Assembly (NCBI RefSeq): GCF_030813695.1
Contig: NZ_JAUSVA010000002.1
Coordinates: forward strand, 62,001-126,000
DNA length: 64,000 nucleotides
Reading direction: 5' to 3'
Source: Kitasatospora herbaricolor
GTDB taxonomy: Bacteria; Actinomycetota; Actinomycetes; Streptomycetales; Streptomycetaceae
Part shown: positions 27,248 through 36,175 of the stretch, in pieces
How the letters are laid out: the number at the start of each line of letters is the position of its first letter
Position numbering within the stretch: position 1 is the first letter of the stretch
Position numbers and translations under genes: made by a program
The notes under the pieces: model-generated
Databases searched by the model: none
Told to the model about the DNA's origin: nothing
The model's input: the letters and a program-made list of their open reading frames with translations, nothing else

Positions 27248-27325
27248 TCGTCCCTCCGGACCGGGTTGCCGACCTGTGCCCTCGCGCCGGTCGCGACGGT
27301 CTTCACCAGTGCAGGGGAGAACAAC

Positions 27326-30300
27326 ATGACACATCCATCAGTCCCGGGACGCAGACGTGCCCTGGCCGCCACCACCGCACTCGCCGCACTGTTGTGCGTG
27401 CTGCCGACGTGGGCCGCCGCTCCCGCCCTGGCTGCGGATTCGCCGCTGCCCGCGGTCGCCGAGCCGGACACAGGACCCGCGGACCCGTGGGTCCTGACGA
27501 ACACCGCCTTCGACTCGGCCGACTACCTCAAGCAGCCGTTCGTGGGCAACGGCTACCTCTCGCAGCGGCTGCCCGCCGTCGGCCAGGGCTTTCAGCAGTC
27601 CACCGACAAGGCCGGCTGGCCGCTCTACAACCCGCGGTACACCTCGGCGCTGGTGGCCGGCGTCTACGAGCGGATCCCCTACGGCAGCAAGCCGACCGAC
27701 GAGATCTCCGCCCTACCGACCTGGTCGACGATGAATCTCGGGATCGACGGCAACACGCTGGACGCGATGGTACCGGCAGGTCAGATCACCGGCTATCAGC
27801 AGACGCTCGACCAGCGCAACGCCACTGTCAGCACCTCGATGACCTGGACACCTACGGAGGGAAAGGCCACGGCGGTGAAGTTCGACGTCCTGGCCAACCG
27901 GGACGTGATGAACCTCGGTCAGGTCCAGGTCACCGTCACCCCCGCGTGGAGCGGCAGCCTGTCCCTCACCGGCCTGCTCGACGGCGCGGGAGCCCAGCGC
28001 ATCACCCCCGTCTCCCGGACTGTGGACACCGCCACCCACACCTCGACGGTCAGCCTCAGCACCCCGGGCCGCGACACCAAGGTCATCGAGACCCAGCGCC
28101 TCGTCGCGAGCCCCGGAACCACTGTCACCGCCACCTCGCAGGCGCCCACCGACACCGCCACCGCCGGAGAGCAGTGGACGATTCCGGTGACGGCGGGCCG
28201 GACGTACACGTTCACCAAGTACGTCGGCATCTCCACCTCGAACGAGACCACCACGCCCGACACGGTCGCAGCCGACACCGTCACCGCAGCCGCGAACAGC
28301 GGCTGGCAGGACCTCCTGACGCGCCACCAGGCGGCCTGGGCCAGCCTCTGGGCGCCGAACATCACCGCGACCGGGCGCAACGCCCTGCAGGCTGGCATCT
28401 ACAGTTCGTTCTACCTGCTTTACTCCAGCCTGCGCGAGGGCGTCTCCTGGAGCATCCCCCCGGCCGGCCTCACCAGCGACAACTACGCCGGCGTGATCTT
28501 CTGGGACGCCGACACCTGGATGTACCCGACGCTGCTGGCCTTCCACCCCGAACTCGCCAAGTCCATCGTGATGTTCCGCTACAACACGCTGGCGGCAGCC
28601 AAGGCCAACGCGGCGGGGGTGACGAGCAGAGCCCTCAAGGGCGGCGCCTGGGCCTGGGACAACGGCCCGAGCGGGACCTGCGGCGGACTCAACGGCTGTC
28701 CCTCCAGCCAGGACCATCTGCAGAGCGACATCGCGCTCGCCCAGTGGCAGTACTACCAGGCCACCGGCGACCTGACCTGGCTCAAGTCCTACGGCTACCC
28801 CGTGATCAGCGCCGTCGCCGACTACTGGGCGAGTCGCGTCGACAGGAACGCCGACGGCACCTACCACGTCAACGGTGTGCAGTCCGCGGACGAGTACGCC
28901 TGGGACAAGAACGACGAGTCGGCGACGAACGCCGGCGCCGTCGTCGCCCTGCGCAACGCGGTCCTGGCCGCGCAGGCCGCCGGACAGAGCCCCGACCCGG
29001 CCTGGACGACAGTGGGCGACAATTTGTTCATCCCGGTCGACCCGGACGGGACCCACCCCGAGTACGCCGGCTACACGAACCAGTCGGTCAAGCAGGCCGC
29101 CACGGTCATGATGTCCTACCCCATCGGGTACGTCACCGACCGTACGGTGGCGGCTGCGGACCTCCACCGCTACCTCCCGCTGACGGACCCCGGAGGCCCG
29201 GCCATGACCGCGTCGGTCGAGGCCGTCATCGCCGCCTACGCCCAAACCCCGGGCTGCCTGACCGACACCCTCATGCGGAACTCCTACGCCCCGTTCCTCC
29301 GCGGCCCCTTCCAACAGTTCCTGGAGACCAAGTTCACGGGGGCCTCAGCCGGCCAGGGCAACCCGGCCTTCAACTTCGCGACCGGCGCAGGCGGGTTCCT
29401 GCAGACCTTCCCCTACGGCCTCGGCGGTCTGCGCTGGCAGCAGGACGGCCTGGTGCTCGACCCGATGCTGACCCCGCAACTCGGTGACGGCATCACGCTC
29501 ACCGGCCTTCAGTACCAGGGACGATCCGTCACCCTGGCCATCGGACCGCAGACCACCACGGTCTCCCTCGCCTCCGGCGCGCCGATCACGGTGAAGTTCC
29601 CTTCGGGGACGCAGATCCTCGCTCAGGGCTCTCCGCTCATCGTGCCGACCGCCCGACCGGACCTGGCCCCGACGTCCAACCAGGCGCGGTGCCAGAGCGT
29701 CAAGGCGTCGTCCGCCCTGTCCGACAACCCGCCCGCCGCCGCCGTCGACGGCAGCACGGCCACCGTCTGGACCGCCACGTCGACAGCACCGTCGTCACTC
29801 TCCGTCACCCTGGCACCCGGCAAGCAGACCGGCAAGGCCGACATCCAGTGGGGACCGACCAGGCCCACCACCTACGAGGCCTGGGTCCAGTCCACTGGCG
29901 GCACCTGGACCAAGGTGACCGCCGGCGACGTTCCGACCAGCGGAGACCTCCACGCGTCATGGCCGACGACCGCCACGCAGGCCGTCACCCTCACCTTCGG
30001 CGGTGGCACGGCCAGCATCGCTGAACTCGCCCTGCCCGACCCCTCGGCAGCCCATGTCACCTCCACCCTGACCGCTCCGGGCTTCATCCCCGGCCAGGCC
30101 GCGACGGTCAGCCTGTCGTTGACCTCCGACGGCGGACGAACCGCCGACGGCGTGAGCGCCACCCTGGGTGTCCTCCCCGCCGGATGGACCGCCCAGCCCG
30201 TCAGTGGCACGAACGTCGGCAGCCTCGCGGCAGGTGTCTCCACCACAGTCACCTGGACGGTCACGCCGCCCGCGACCAGCGGGCCCGCCACGGCACTGCT

Positions 30301-31213
30301 TGCGAGCACCACCTGGCAGGACGGCACTGCCGAGGCCGGCACCTCCACCGCAGCACCCCTGATTTACGGCTGCGCGGCAGGAGACCCCTGTGAGGCGGAG
30401 TCGGGCTTCTACGCCGGCGGCGCAACCACCCAGTCGAACCACGTCGGGGCCACCGGCAGCTTCGTGGGCAACCTCTACACCGGCGCGTCCGACACCCTGC
30501 GGGTGACCGTCCCCAGCGCGGGCACCTACAGTGCCGTCATCCGGTACGCGAACTCCACGGGCGGAAAGTCGCCCGGCCCGTACCTGAACGTCACCCGCAC
30601 CATCACGCTGGCGGCCGGCGGTTCCACGGTGACCGTGTCACTGCCGACCACCGCCAACTGGGACACCTGGGGCACCGTCGATGTCCCCGTCACCTTGCCG
30701 AAGGGCGACAACCCCGTCCAGTTGCTCGTCGGACCGAACGACTCCGGCAGCATCAACATCGACAGCATCACCGTCACCGCACCGGCCTGTACCGTCGGCA
30801 CCCTGTGCGAAGCGGAGAAGGGCATCCTCGCCGGTGGCGCGAAGGCGGCGGGCAACCACAGCGGCGCCACCGGAGCCGTCGGAGCCAGCTTCGTCGACAC
30901 CCTGTACCCGGATGCCTCCGACACCCTGCGGGTGAAGGCCCCGGCTGCGGGGCCCCACACGGTTGCGATCCGGTACGCGAACTCCACGGGCGGCCGGACG
31001 GCTCCCTACGTGAAGGTCACCCGCACCATCTCGCTGGCGGCCGGCGGTTCCACGGTGACCGTGTCACTGCCGACCACCGCCAACTGGGACACCTGGGGCA
31101 CCGTCAACGTCCCCGTGGCCCTGATGAAGGGCGACAACGAGGTCCAGCTGCTCGTCGGACCGAACGACTCCGGCAGCATCAACATCGACAGCATCACCGT
31201 CACAGCCGGCTGA
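27326..31213 (+). CDS. Secreted GH65-type glycosidase with discoidin, NEW3 and two CBM35-like modules
   Basis: 1295 residues from an ATG at 27326 with AGGGGAG six bases upstream. A signal peptide (residues 1-40, with the AALLCVLPTWAAAPALA core) is followed by a GH65 N-terminal beta-sandwich (about 50-300) and an alpha/alpha-barrel catalytic domain (about 350-690). The barrel contains GVIFWDADTWMYPTLLAFHP and the general-acid region GVQSADEYAWDKND with Glu near 524. Then come a GH65 C-terminal sandwich, an F5/8-type (discoidin) domain about 785-910 (DNPPAAAVDGSTATVWTA), a NEW3/NPCBM-associated Ig-like domain about 915-1010 and two CBM35/CBM6-like modules (from 1021, CEAESGFYAGG; from 1160, CEAEKGILAGG). 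GH65 includes acid trehalases, kojibiose- and glucosylgalactosyl-hydroxylysine glucosidases; a secreted alpha-glucoside hydrolase is most likely, exact substrate unknown. A strong terminator follows. Confidence 0.85.
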   Translation: MTHPSVPGRRRALAATTALAALLCVLPTWAAAPALAADSPLPAVAEPDTGPADPWVLTNTAFDSADYLKQPFVGNGYLSQRLPAVGQGFQQSTDKAGWPLYNPRYTSALVAGVYERIPYGSKPTDEISALPTWSTMNLGIDGNTLDAMVPAGQITGYQQTLDQRNATVSTSMTWTPTEGKATAVKFDVLANRDVMNLGQVQVTVTPAWSGSLSLTGLLDGAGAQRITPVSRTVDTATHTSTVSLSTPGRDTKVIETQRLVASPGTTVTATSQAPTDTATAGEQWTIPVTAGRTYTFTKYVGISTSNETTTPDTVAADTVTAAANSGWQDLLTRHQAAWASLWAPNITATGRNALQAGIYSSFYLLYSSLREGVSWSIPPAGLTSDNYAGVIFWDADTWMYPTLLAFHPELAKSIVMFRYNTLAAAKANAAGVTSRALKGGAWAWDNGPSGTCGGLNGCPSSQDHLQSDIALAQWQYYQATGDLTWLKSYGYPVISAVADYWASRVDRNADGTYHVNGVQSADEYAWDKNDESATNAGAVVALRNAVLAAQAAGQSPDPAWTTVGDNLFIPVDPDGTHPEYAGYTNQSVKQAATVMMSYPIGYVTDRTVAAADLHRYLPLTDPGGPAMTASVEAVIAAYAQTPGCLTDTLMRNSYAPFLRGPFQQFLETKFTGASAGQGNPAFNFATGAGGFLQTFPYGLGGLRWQQDGLVLDPMLTPQLGDGITLTGLQYQGRSVTLAIGPQTTTVSLASGAPITVKFPSGTQILAQGSPLIVPTARPDLAPTSNQARCQSVKASSALSDNPPAAAVDGSTATVWTATSTAPSSLSVTLAPGKQTGKADIQWGPTRPTTYEAWVQSTGGTWTKVTAGDVPTSGDLHASWPTTATQAVTLTFGGGTASIAELALPDPSAAHVTSTLTAPGFIPGQAATVSLSLTSDGGRTADGVSATLGVLPAGWTAQPVSGTNVGSLAAGVSTTVTWTVTPPATSGPATALLASTTWQDGTAEAGTSTAAPLIYGCAAGDPCEAESGFYAGGATTQSNHVGATGSFVGNLYTGASDTLRVTVPSAGTYSAVIRYANSTGGKSPGPYLNVTRTITLAAGGSTVTVSLPTTANWDTWGTVDVPVTLPKGDNPVQLLVGPNDSGSINIDSITVTAPACTVGTLCEAEKGILAGGAKAAGNHSGATGAVGASFVDTLYPDASDTLRVKAPAAGPHTVAIRYANSTGGRTAPYVKVTRTISLAAGGSTVTVSLPTTANWDTWGTVNVPVALMKGDNEVQLLVGPNDSGSINIDSITVTAG

Positions 31214-31222
31214 ACCAGCCCC

Positions 31223-31270
31223 GGCGCAGAGCGTTCCGGCCCGGGGCACCGGGCCGGAACGCTCTGCGCC
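31223..31270. terminator. Bidirectional terminator, 22-bp perfect stem
   Basis: Positions 31223-31244 (starting GGCGCAGAGCGTTCC) pair perfectly with 31249-31270 around a GGCA loop. It lies 10 bp after the GH65 stop and 60 bp from the stop of the convergent LuxR gene, so it can end both transcripts. Confidence 0.8.
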
Positions 31271-31330
31271 GTGCGGACCCCGGGCCCTCGCCGGGCTGGC
31301 CTGCCTCGGGCAACGGCACTCGGTCCCGGG

Positions 31331-34210
31331 TCAGGAGTCGGTGTCGAGAGTCTCCTGGACCCGGTCCCGGGTAACGCTCAGCTTCTTCAAGACGCTGGCG
31401 ACATGGTGCTCGACAGTGCGGGGGGACAGAGCGAGGGAGCGGGCGATCTGCTGGTTGGTGGAGCCGCCGGCGAGGAGTTGGGCGACCTCCTGTTCGCGGG
31501 GGGACAGATCGGTCCCGTAGCTGCGACGGCTGCGGGGGGTGAGGCGCGGCAGGCCGTTGTCGCGCAGCGCCCGTTGGCAGCGTGCAGCATCTGCGGTGGC
31601 GCCGAGGCGGGTGAAGGTGTCGAGGGCGTGGTGAAGGTCGCGGGTGGCTCGGCCGGGGTTGTGTGCGAGAGCGAGGAGGCCGCTCTGTTCGACGACCCTG
31701 GCCACGGTGGGGGCGCGGCCGATGGCGTCGTACTGGATCCGGGCACGCTCCAGGTGGGTGAGGGCGCCCTCGGGGTCGGTGTCGGCTGCGAGCAGGCCGC
31801 GGCACCAGGACGCTCCCGCGGCGACCCCGGGTGCGTTGAGGCCCTGGATGCCGTGTTCGGCGTCGTCGGTGATGCGGTGTGCCTCGTCGCGTCGGCCGCA
31901 GGCGAGTGCGGCCTGGACGGCGGTCGGTACCAGGTCGAGTGTTTGTGCCCAGAGTCCCTTACGGCGTCTGGCCACCACCACGGGTTGGATCCGCTGCCAC
32001 GCGGCGGGCGCGTCGTCCTCCAGCATGTCGAGCCTGGCGAGCATGCTGATCGCCATCGGTCCGATGTCCGCGTTGGCGGCGGTGGTGAGTGGGGTCAGGC
32101 GGGTACGGGCCTGGAGCCATCGCCCCCCTGCCGTGTCCAGGATGGCGGCTGCCGCCGTCAGGGCGAGCCGGATGGTGCTGTCCTCTGCGGACTCCGACAG
32201 GGTCGCCTCGATCCTCCGGTCCAGGCCGGCCCAGTGTCCGCTCACGACGTCAAGACCCAGCCGGATGGCCCGGCAGCCCAGCTCCAGGATCTCCGAATCG
32301 GTATGACGTCCCAGTTCCTCGGCCTCACCGAGGAGTTCGTGCGCGGTCTGGTCGCAACCCCGGGACATCTCGTAATAGGCCGCGTTGTGGAGGGCCCGGG
32401 CGCAGTGGCGCAGGATGTCGCGGTCCGTGGCCCGCAGGGGCAGTTCCTTCAGGAGCTCCCGGCCGCGTGGGTCGCCGATGATCTCCAGCAATCCGATCCT
32501 TGTGGCGAGGACGTCGGCCAGGGTGAGGGTGTCGCCGGTGCCGGCGGCCAACCGCTCCGCTCGGTCCATCAGGGCCAGATCCTCTGCGACGGTGTCGCCT
32601 CTCTCGCTCATGGCGGAGCAGAAACTGAGGGTCGCCATGGCGCTTGCCGCGGTCGCCGGCCTGGTCTCCAATTCGGCGATCGCCTGTCTCAGCTCCGCCA
32701 GGTCCTCCCAGTACGCGTCGGTGTTCGTCAGGATCCGGATGAGATTGAAACGCATCTCGCCGCGGATCCCGGTGGGCAGGGCGGGGTCGGCGACGATCCG
32801 GCGCAGCGTCGCGACGCTGGCCGCGGGGTCGGTCCGGAAGGCGGCGATGGTGCCGAGGGCGAGGGCGGCGCGGGTGCGGTCGTCGGGTGGCAGGGTGGGT
32901 TCGGCAAGGAGTTGGCCCAGCAGCTCGGCGGCGACACCGTCGTCCCCGAGGGCGAAGGCGTGGTCTGCGGCAGCAAGGGCTCTGGGCAGCCAGGCCGCGG
33001 TGTCGCCGAGCCTGCCGATGTGGTGGGCGACCTGGACCAGGGCGGGCGGGTCCTGCCACTCCAGCGCCTCGGCGGCCCGGGCGTGCAGGCGGCGCCGCCG
33101 CGGTCCGGGGATCTGGTCGTAGACAGCGCGGCGGGCCAGGACGTGGTGAAATCCGTATCGCCCGGAACCCTTCTCGACCAGGACATCGGCTTCGAGCGCC
33201 GCGATGAGAGCCTGGCCGGCCTGATCCTCGTCCATCGCGGCGACCGCGGCGAGGAGTTCCTCGCCCGCAGGGACCGCCAGGACGGCGGCGGCCTGCACGA
33301 CGGTGGTCGCATCGGCGCCGAGCGGTTCGATCCGGCTGTTCACTGCCTCCTGCAAGGCCCGCGGCACCAGGGCGTCTTCCAAGATCTGCAGCGCGCCACC
33401 ACCGCGGGTGACGTGGCCGGCCAGGACGAGGAGGTCCTCCTCGGCGGCGATCGGGATCCCACCGCTGCGTTCGTACAGCGCCCGGCACAGCGACCCGGTG
33501 GCAGCCGGGCCGATCGCCGACGCCGCCAACTCGCGGACCTGCGCCTGCGAGAGCGGCCGAAGGATCATCTCGGTGCCGCCGACCCCGATCGGTCGACGAT
33601 AAGGTGATCCGAGCACGCTTCCGCTGCCCGGCAGGTCGCGTGCCCGGTAGGTGAGCACCAGCCGCAGGCGGCCCGGTGGGTTGCGGGCAAGCAGGAGCAG
33701 CAGGTCCCGCGTGGCGTCATCCGCCCAGTGCACGTCCTCGACCATCAGCACGGCAGGACCCAGAGCCCCCAGGACCTGGTGCACCGCGCGCATCAGCCGT
33801 TGCCCGCGGCTACCCTCCGGGTCCAGGCCCATGTCCGGGCCCGTGGCGGGAAGCCGGTCGGCAAGTTCAGGCAGGTAGGCGGCCAGGACGGCCGTCGAGG
33901 GGCCGAACCGTGCCTCGGGCCCGAAGTGCGACCAGCCGTCGCGCAGCGCGTCGACCACCGGTCCGAAAGGCAGCGGCTCACGCAGCGGGTGACACGCGCC
34001 GCGCAGAACCGGCGTGCCGGCCGCCCGGATGCGGTGCTCGGCTTCCTGCAGCAGCCGGGACTTCCCGATCCCCGACGCACCCTCGACGAAGACCACGGCC
34101 GGCCCCTCACGCAGAGCTACCATGAGTGATCGGAGTTCGCCCTCACGGCCCACGAACGCGAAGCCCGCGCGACGGTCGAAGCTGGGCCCGTCGGCCCGCA
34201 CAGCTGGCAT
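31331..34210 (-). CDS. Large LuxR-family regulator with AAA-type ATPase domain
   Basis: 959 residues from an ATG at 34210 with GGAGG five bases upstream. The N-terminal AAA/NB-ARC-like ATPase has Walker A GASGIGKS at 44-51 and Walker B VLMVEDVHWADD near 140. A winged-helix part and a long TPR-like helical middle follow (ARAAEALEWQDPPALVQVAH, LERARIQYDAIGRAPTVARV). The C-terminal LuxR helix-turn-helix is DLSPREQEVAQLLAGGSTNQ and PRTVEHHVASVLKKLSV (about 895-950). This is the LAL/MalT-like class: ATP- and ligand-dependent activators. It converges on the GH65 gene, making it a candidate regulator of the surrounding glycosidases, but no binding site is shown. A perfect palindrome CCGGATGCATCCGG lies about 90 bp upstream of the start. 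Confidence 0.88.
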   Translation of the reverse strand: MPAVRADGPSFDRRAGFAFVGREGELRSLMVALREGPAVVFVEGASGIGKSRLLQEAEHRIRAAGTPVLRGACHPLREPLPFGPVVDALRDGWSHFGPEARFGPSTAVLAAYLPELADRLPATGPDMGLDPEGSRGQRLMRAVHQVLGALGPAVLMVEDVHWADDATRDLLLLLARNPPGRLRLVLTYRARDLPGSGSVLGSPYRRPIGVGGTEMILRPLSQAQVRELAASAIGPAATGSLCRALYERSGGIPIAAEEDLLVLAGHVTRGGGALQILEDALVPRALQEAVNSRIEPLGADATTVVQAAAVLAVPAGEELLAAVAAMDEDQAGQALIAALEADVLVEKGSGRYGFHHVLARRAVYDQIPGPRRRRLHARAAEALEWQDPPALVQVAHHIGRLGDTAAWLPRALAAADHAFALGDDGVAAELLGQLLAEPTLPPDDRTRAALALGTIAAFRTDPAASVATLRRIVADPALPTGIRGEMRFNLIRILTNTDAYWEDLAELRQAIAELETRPATAASAMATLSFCSAMSERGDTVAEDLALMDRAERLAAGTGDTLTLADVLATRIGLLEIIGDPRGRELLKELPLRATDRDILRHCARALHNAAYYEMSRGCDQTAHELLGEAEELGRHTDSEILELGCRAIRLGLDVVSGHWAGLDRRIEATLSESAEDSTIRLALTAAAAILDTAGGRWLQARTRLTPLTTAANADIGPMAISMLARLDMLEDDAPAAWQRIQPVVVARRRKGLWAQTLDLVPTAVQAALACGRRDEAHRITDDAEHGIQGLNAPGVAAGASWCRGLLAADTDPEGALTHLERARIQYDAIGRAPTVARVVEQSGLLALAHNPGRATRDLHHALDTFTRLGATADAARCQRALRDNGLPRLTPRSRRSYGTDLSPREQEVAQLLAGGSTNQQIARSLALSPRTVEHHVASVLKKLSVTRDRVQETLDTDS

Positions 34211-34300
34211 GAAGCCTCCGAAGGACCTGACCAAACAGCTATGACGGCAATTGTTCCACTTGCCACACCGCTCGACCAGCAAGTCGGCCCCGGCCTTGCA

Positions 34301-34314
34301 CCGGATGCATCCGG
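34301..34314. promoter_or_regulatory. Perfect 14-bp palindrome upstream of the LuxR gene
   Basis: CCGGATGCATCCGG is fully self-complementary and lies 91 bp before the LuxR start in the spacer behind the decayed solute-binding protein. It has the size and place of an operator or activator site. No second copy was noticed in the window. Confidence 0.3.
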
Positions 34315-34499
34315 CAATCGGTGCCGGCTGCGCACGTTGCCGGCGAGGTCCGTGCCCACCCGGCCGACGGGTACCCACCCGTGACACCGGCAGCGCGCTC
34401 GCGGCCCCTGGATCGGCCGCGCCCAGGGCGCGAGGCCTGTGCCGTCTTCGCCTGCTGAGGCCTTCCTCGGTAGGCTGCTGAACACCGGTTCTTCACCTG

Positions 34500-35515
34500 G
34501 TCCGGCGGGTATCGGCCGACAGGGCCGCAGCGACCACCTCGTGCGCCGGCGTGACCGGCGACCGGCTCTCGACCCGTGACTTGGACCTGGGTCCAGGCCG
34601 GGTTTCCGAAGGGGTCGAAGGTGACGTTCTTGACCTTCGTGGAGTATCCCGAGTTCTTCCGGTAGTACCGGAGCGGGATGGCGGGCATGTCCTGCGCGAA
34701 CACGGCCTCGGCCTGCTGGTACCCGGTGACCGTGGCCGGGATGCCGTGGTCCGGTCGGCCTGGTCGGCCAGTTGGTCGAACTGCGGGCTGCTGTAGCCGA
34801 AGTCGTTGGAGGCGGCGCCGGTGCGGTAGACGTCGGCGAGGAGGTTGGCGTTGAGCGGGTAGTCCTGGATCCAGCCGGTGCGGAACGCGCCGTTGACGGT
34901 GTGGCCGGTGATCGCCGTTCGGGCGGTCTTGAAGTCGACCTTCGGGTCGCCGACGCACTCCACCCCGGTGTTCTGGCGGATCGAGTTGCAGAGCGCGTCG
35001 ACCCACTCCTTGTGGCCACCGTCCGCGTTGTAAGTGATCGTCAGCCTGTTGCCCGGCACCCCGCCGCCCTCGGTCCTGCAGTCCAACAGCCTGGACGTGC
35101 TGGACCAGGTCCCGCCGTCCGCCCTGGCGAGCTACGGGAGTGACCTCGGAAGCCGGGCGCGCTCGACGCCCCGCAGGGCGGCATCCAGAACATCGGCTTC
35201 ACCCTCTACCAGCCCGAATGGCAGGGCGCGAACACGTCACTGCTGTCGATCTTCTCCGTGACCTACATCCGCAGTGCGCCGTTGCCCGGGTCGTAGTCCA
35301 ACCAGGCCCTTGAAGAGGTTCAGGATGATGCGTGAGCCGCCGGCCTCGTTCGCGTTGGCCGGCTGGACCGGGTTCTGCGGCTCGCTGACCTGGTAGCTGA
35401 AGGACTTGGCGGCGTCGGCAGAGCCGCATCCCCCGCCGCTGCCGCACCCGCCGACCAGCAGGGTCACGGACGTGGCGTTGACCAGGGCACGGCGAACGAG
35501 GGTGGCAGCCGGCAT
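34500..35515 (-). pseudogene. Decayed extracellular solute-binding protein of a peptide-type ABC transporter
   Basis: Family 5 (OppA/DppA-like) lipoprotein gene in pieces. The N-terminus from ATG 35515 (GAGGAG upstream) reads a lipoprotein signal with TLLVGGCGSGGGCGS, then FSYQVSEPQNPVQPANANEA and RIILNLFKGLVDYDPGNGAL. The middle and end are in other frames: GNRLTITYNADGGHKEWVDA, GWIQDYPLNANLLADVYRTG, SNDFGYSSPQFDQLADQAD, then AVFAQDMPAIPLRYYRKNSG and TFDPFGNPAWTQVQV. A normal member needs about 540 codons; only about 340 codons' worth of DNA is left, so several hundred bases in the middle are deleted in addition to at least three frameshifts. No permease or ATPase genes remain nearby. Confidence 0.65.
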
Positions 35516-36139
35516 GACGTCGCTCCTCAGGATACGGGTGCCCCCTCCAACTCCGTGAGAAGCGGGCGGATGCGGCGGCGCGCCGGGGTTGCGGCCGAAC
35601 GCGCGAACTGCCTGGGCCACCTGGTGAAAGGAGCGGCGAGCATACCTTGGGCCCGACCGGCTGGCAGGGCGCCCGCAGCGGTTCGGCGGGCGCCAGCAGG
35701 AAATCGGGTGCTCAGCGTGCCGCAGAGCGGTCCGAGCGACCGCCGGCGGCCGGTGGCTTCGGCGCCGTGGCCCGGGCGGTGGTGATCAGCGCGCACAGGT
35801 TCGTCCGGCGGGCGCCGGCACGGTGGCCCGAGGGCAGGGTCGTCGACGAACGCCCCCGAGCGCGCCGCGGCCCGGGCGGCACGCTCGGTCCCGGGCCTCT
35901 GCCCAGGCTGCAGCAGGGGACGGCGAGCTCGGTGCCGAAGATCGAGCGCACTTCGGCCGGAGCCCGCGCAGCGAGGCCTCACCCTGGTGTCACTGCGGCG
36001 TGAGGACTGACGGCGGTGGTCCCCGAGGACGCCACGTCCGCGGAGACCACCGCCGGGAACCGTATGCCCCCGGGGATCGGAGGCGGGGCCCAGGTTCTGC
36101 CTCGGCCTGCTGCTCGGGAATGTTCCCGCCGTTGTCGGT
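35516..36139. other. Spacer without a recognisable gene
   Basis: Very GC-rich sequence open in several frames at once, none with a ribosome binding site or a family pattern. It may hold degenerate coding DNA (for example the minus-strand stretch MRSIFGTELAVPCC near 35951), but nothing can be named. Confidence 0.3.
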
Positions 36140-36166
36140 GAGTCCCTTCCGGATGGAGGAAGGCTC
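36140..36166 (-). terminator. Possible terminator of the GH27 gene
   Basis: GAGTCCCTTCC (36140-36150) can pair with GGAAGGCTC (36158-36166) across a 7-nt loop with one bulge. It lies 10 bp past the GH27 stop. It is weaker than the other hairpins in this window. Confidence 0.35.
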
Positions 36167-36175
36167 AGGGGGCTG

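Noticed and set aside
31271..33607. 778-codon plus-strand frame opposite the LuxR regulator
   Set aside because: Antisense shadow; the minus strand has Walker motifs and a LuxR helix-turn-helix, the plus strand only Gly/Val/Ala-rich sequence.
35527..35982. 151-codon minus-strand frame upstream of the decayed solute-binding protein
   Set aside because: Arg/Ala/Pro-rich, no ribosome binding site, no family pattern; could be debris but cannot be supported as a gene.
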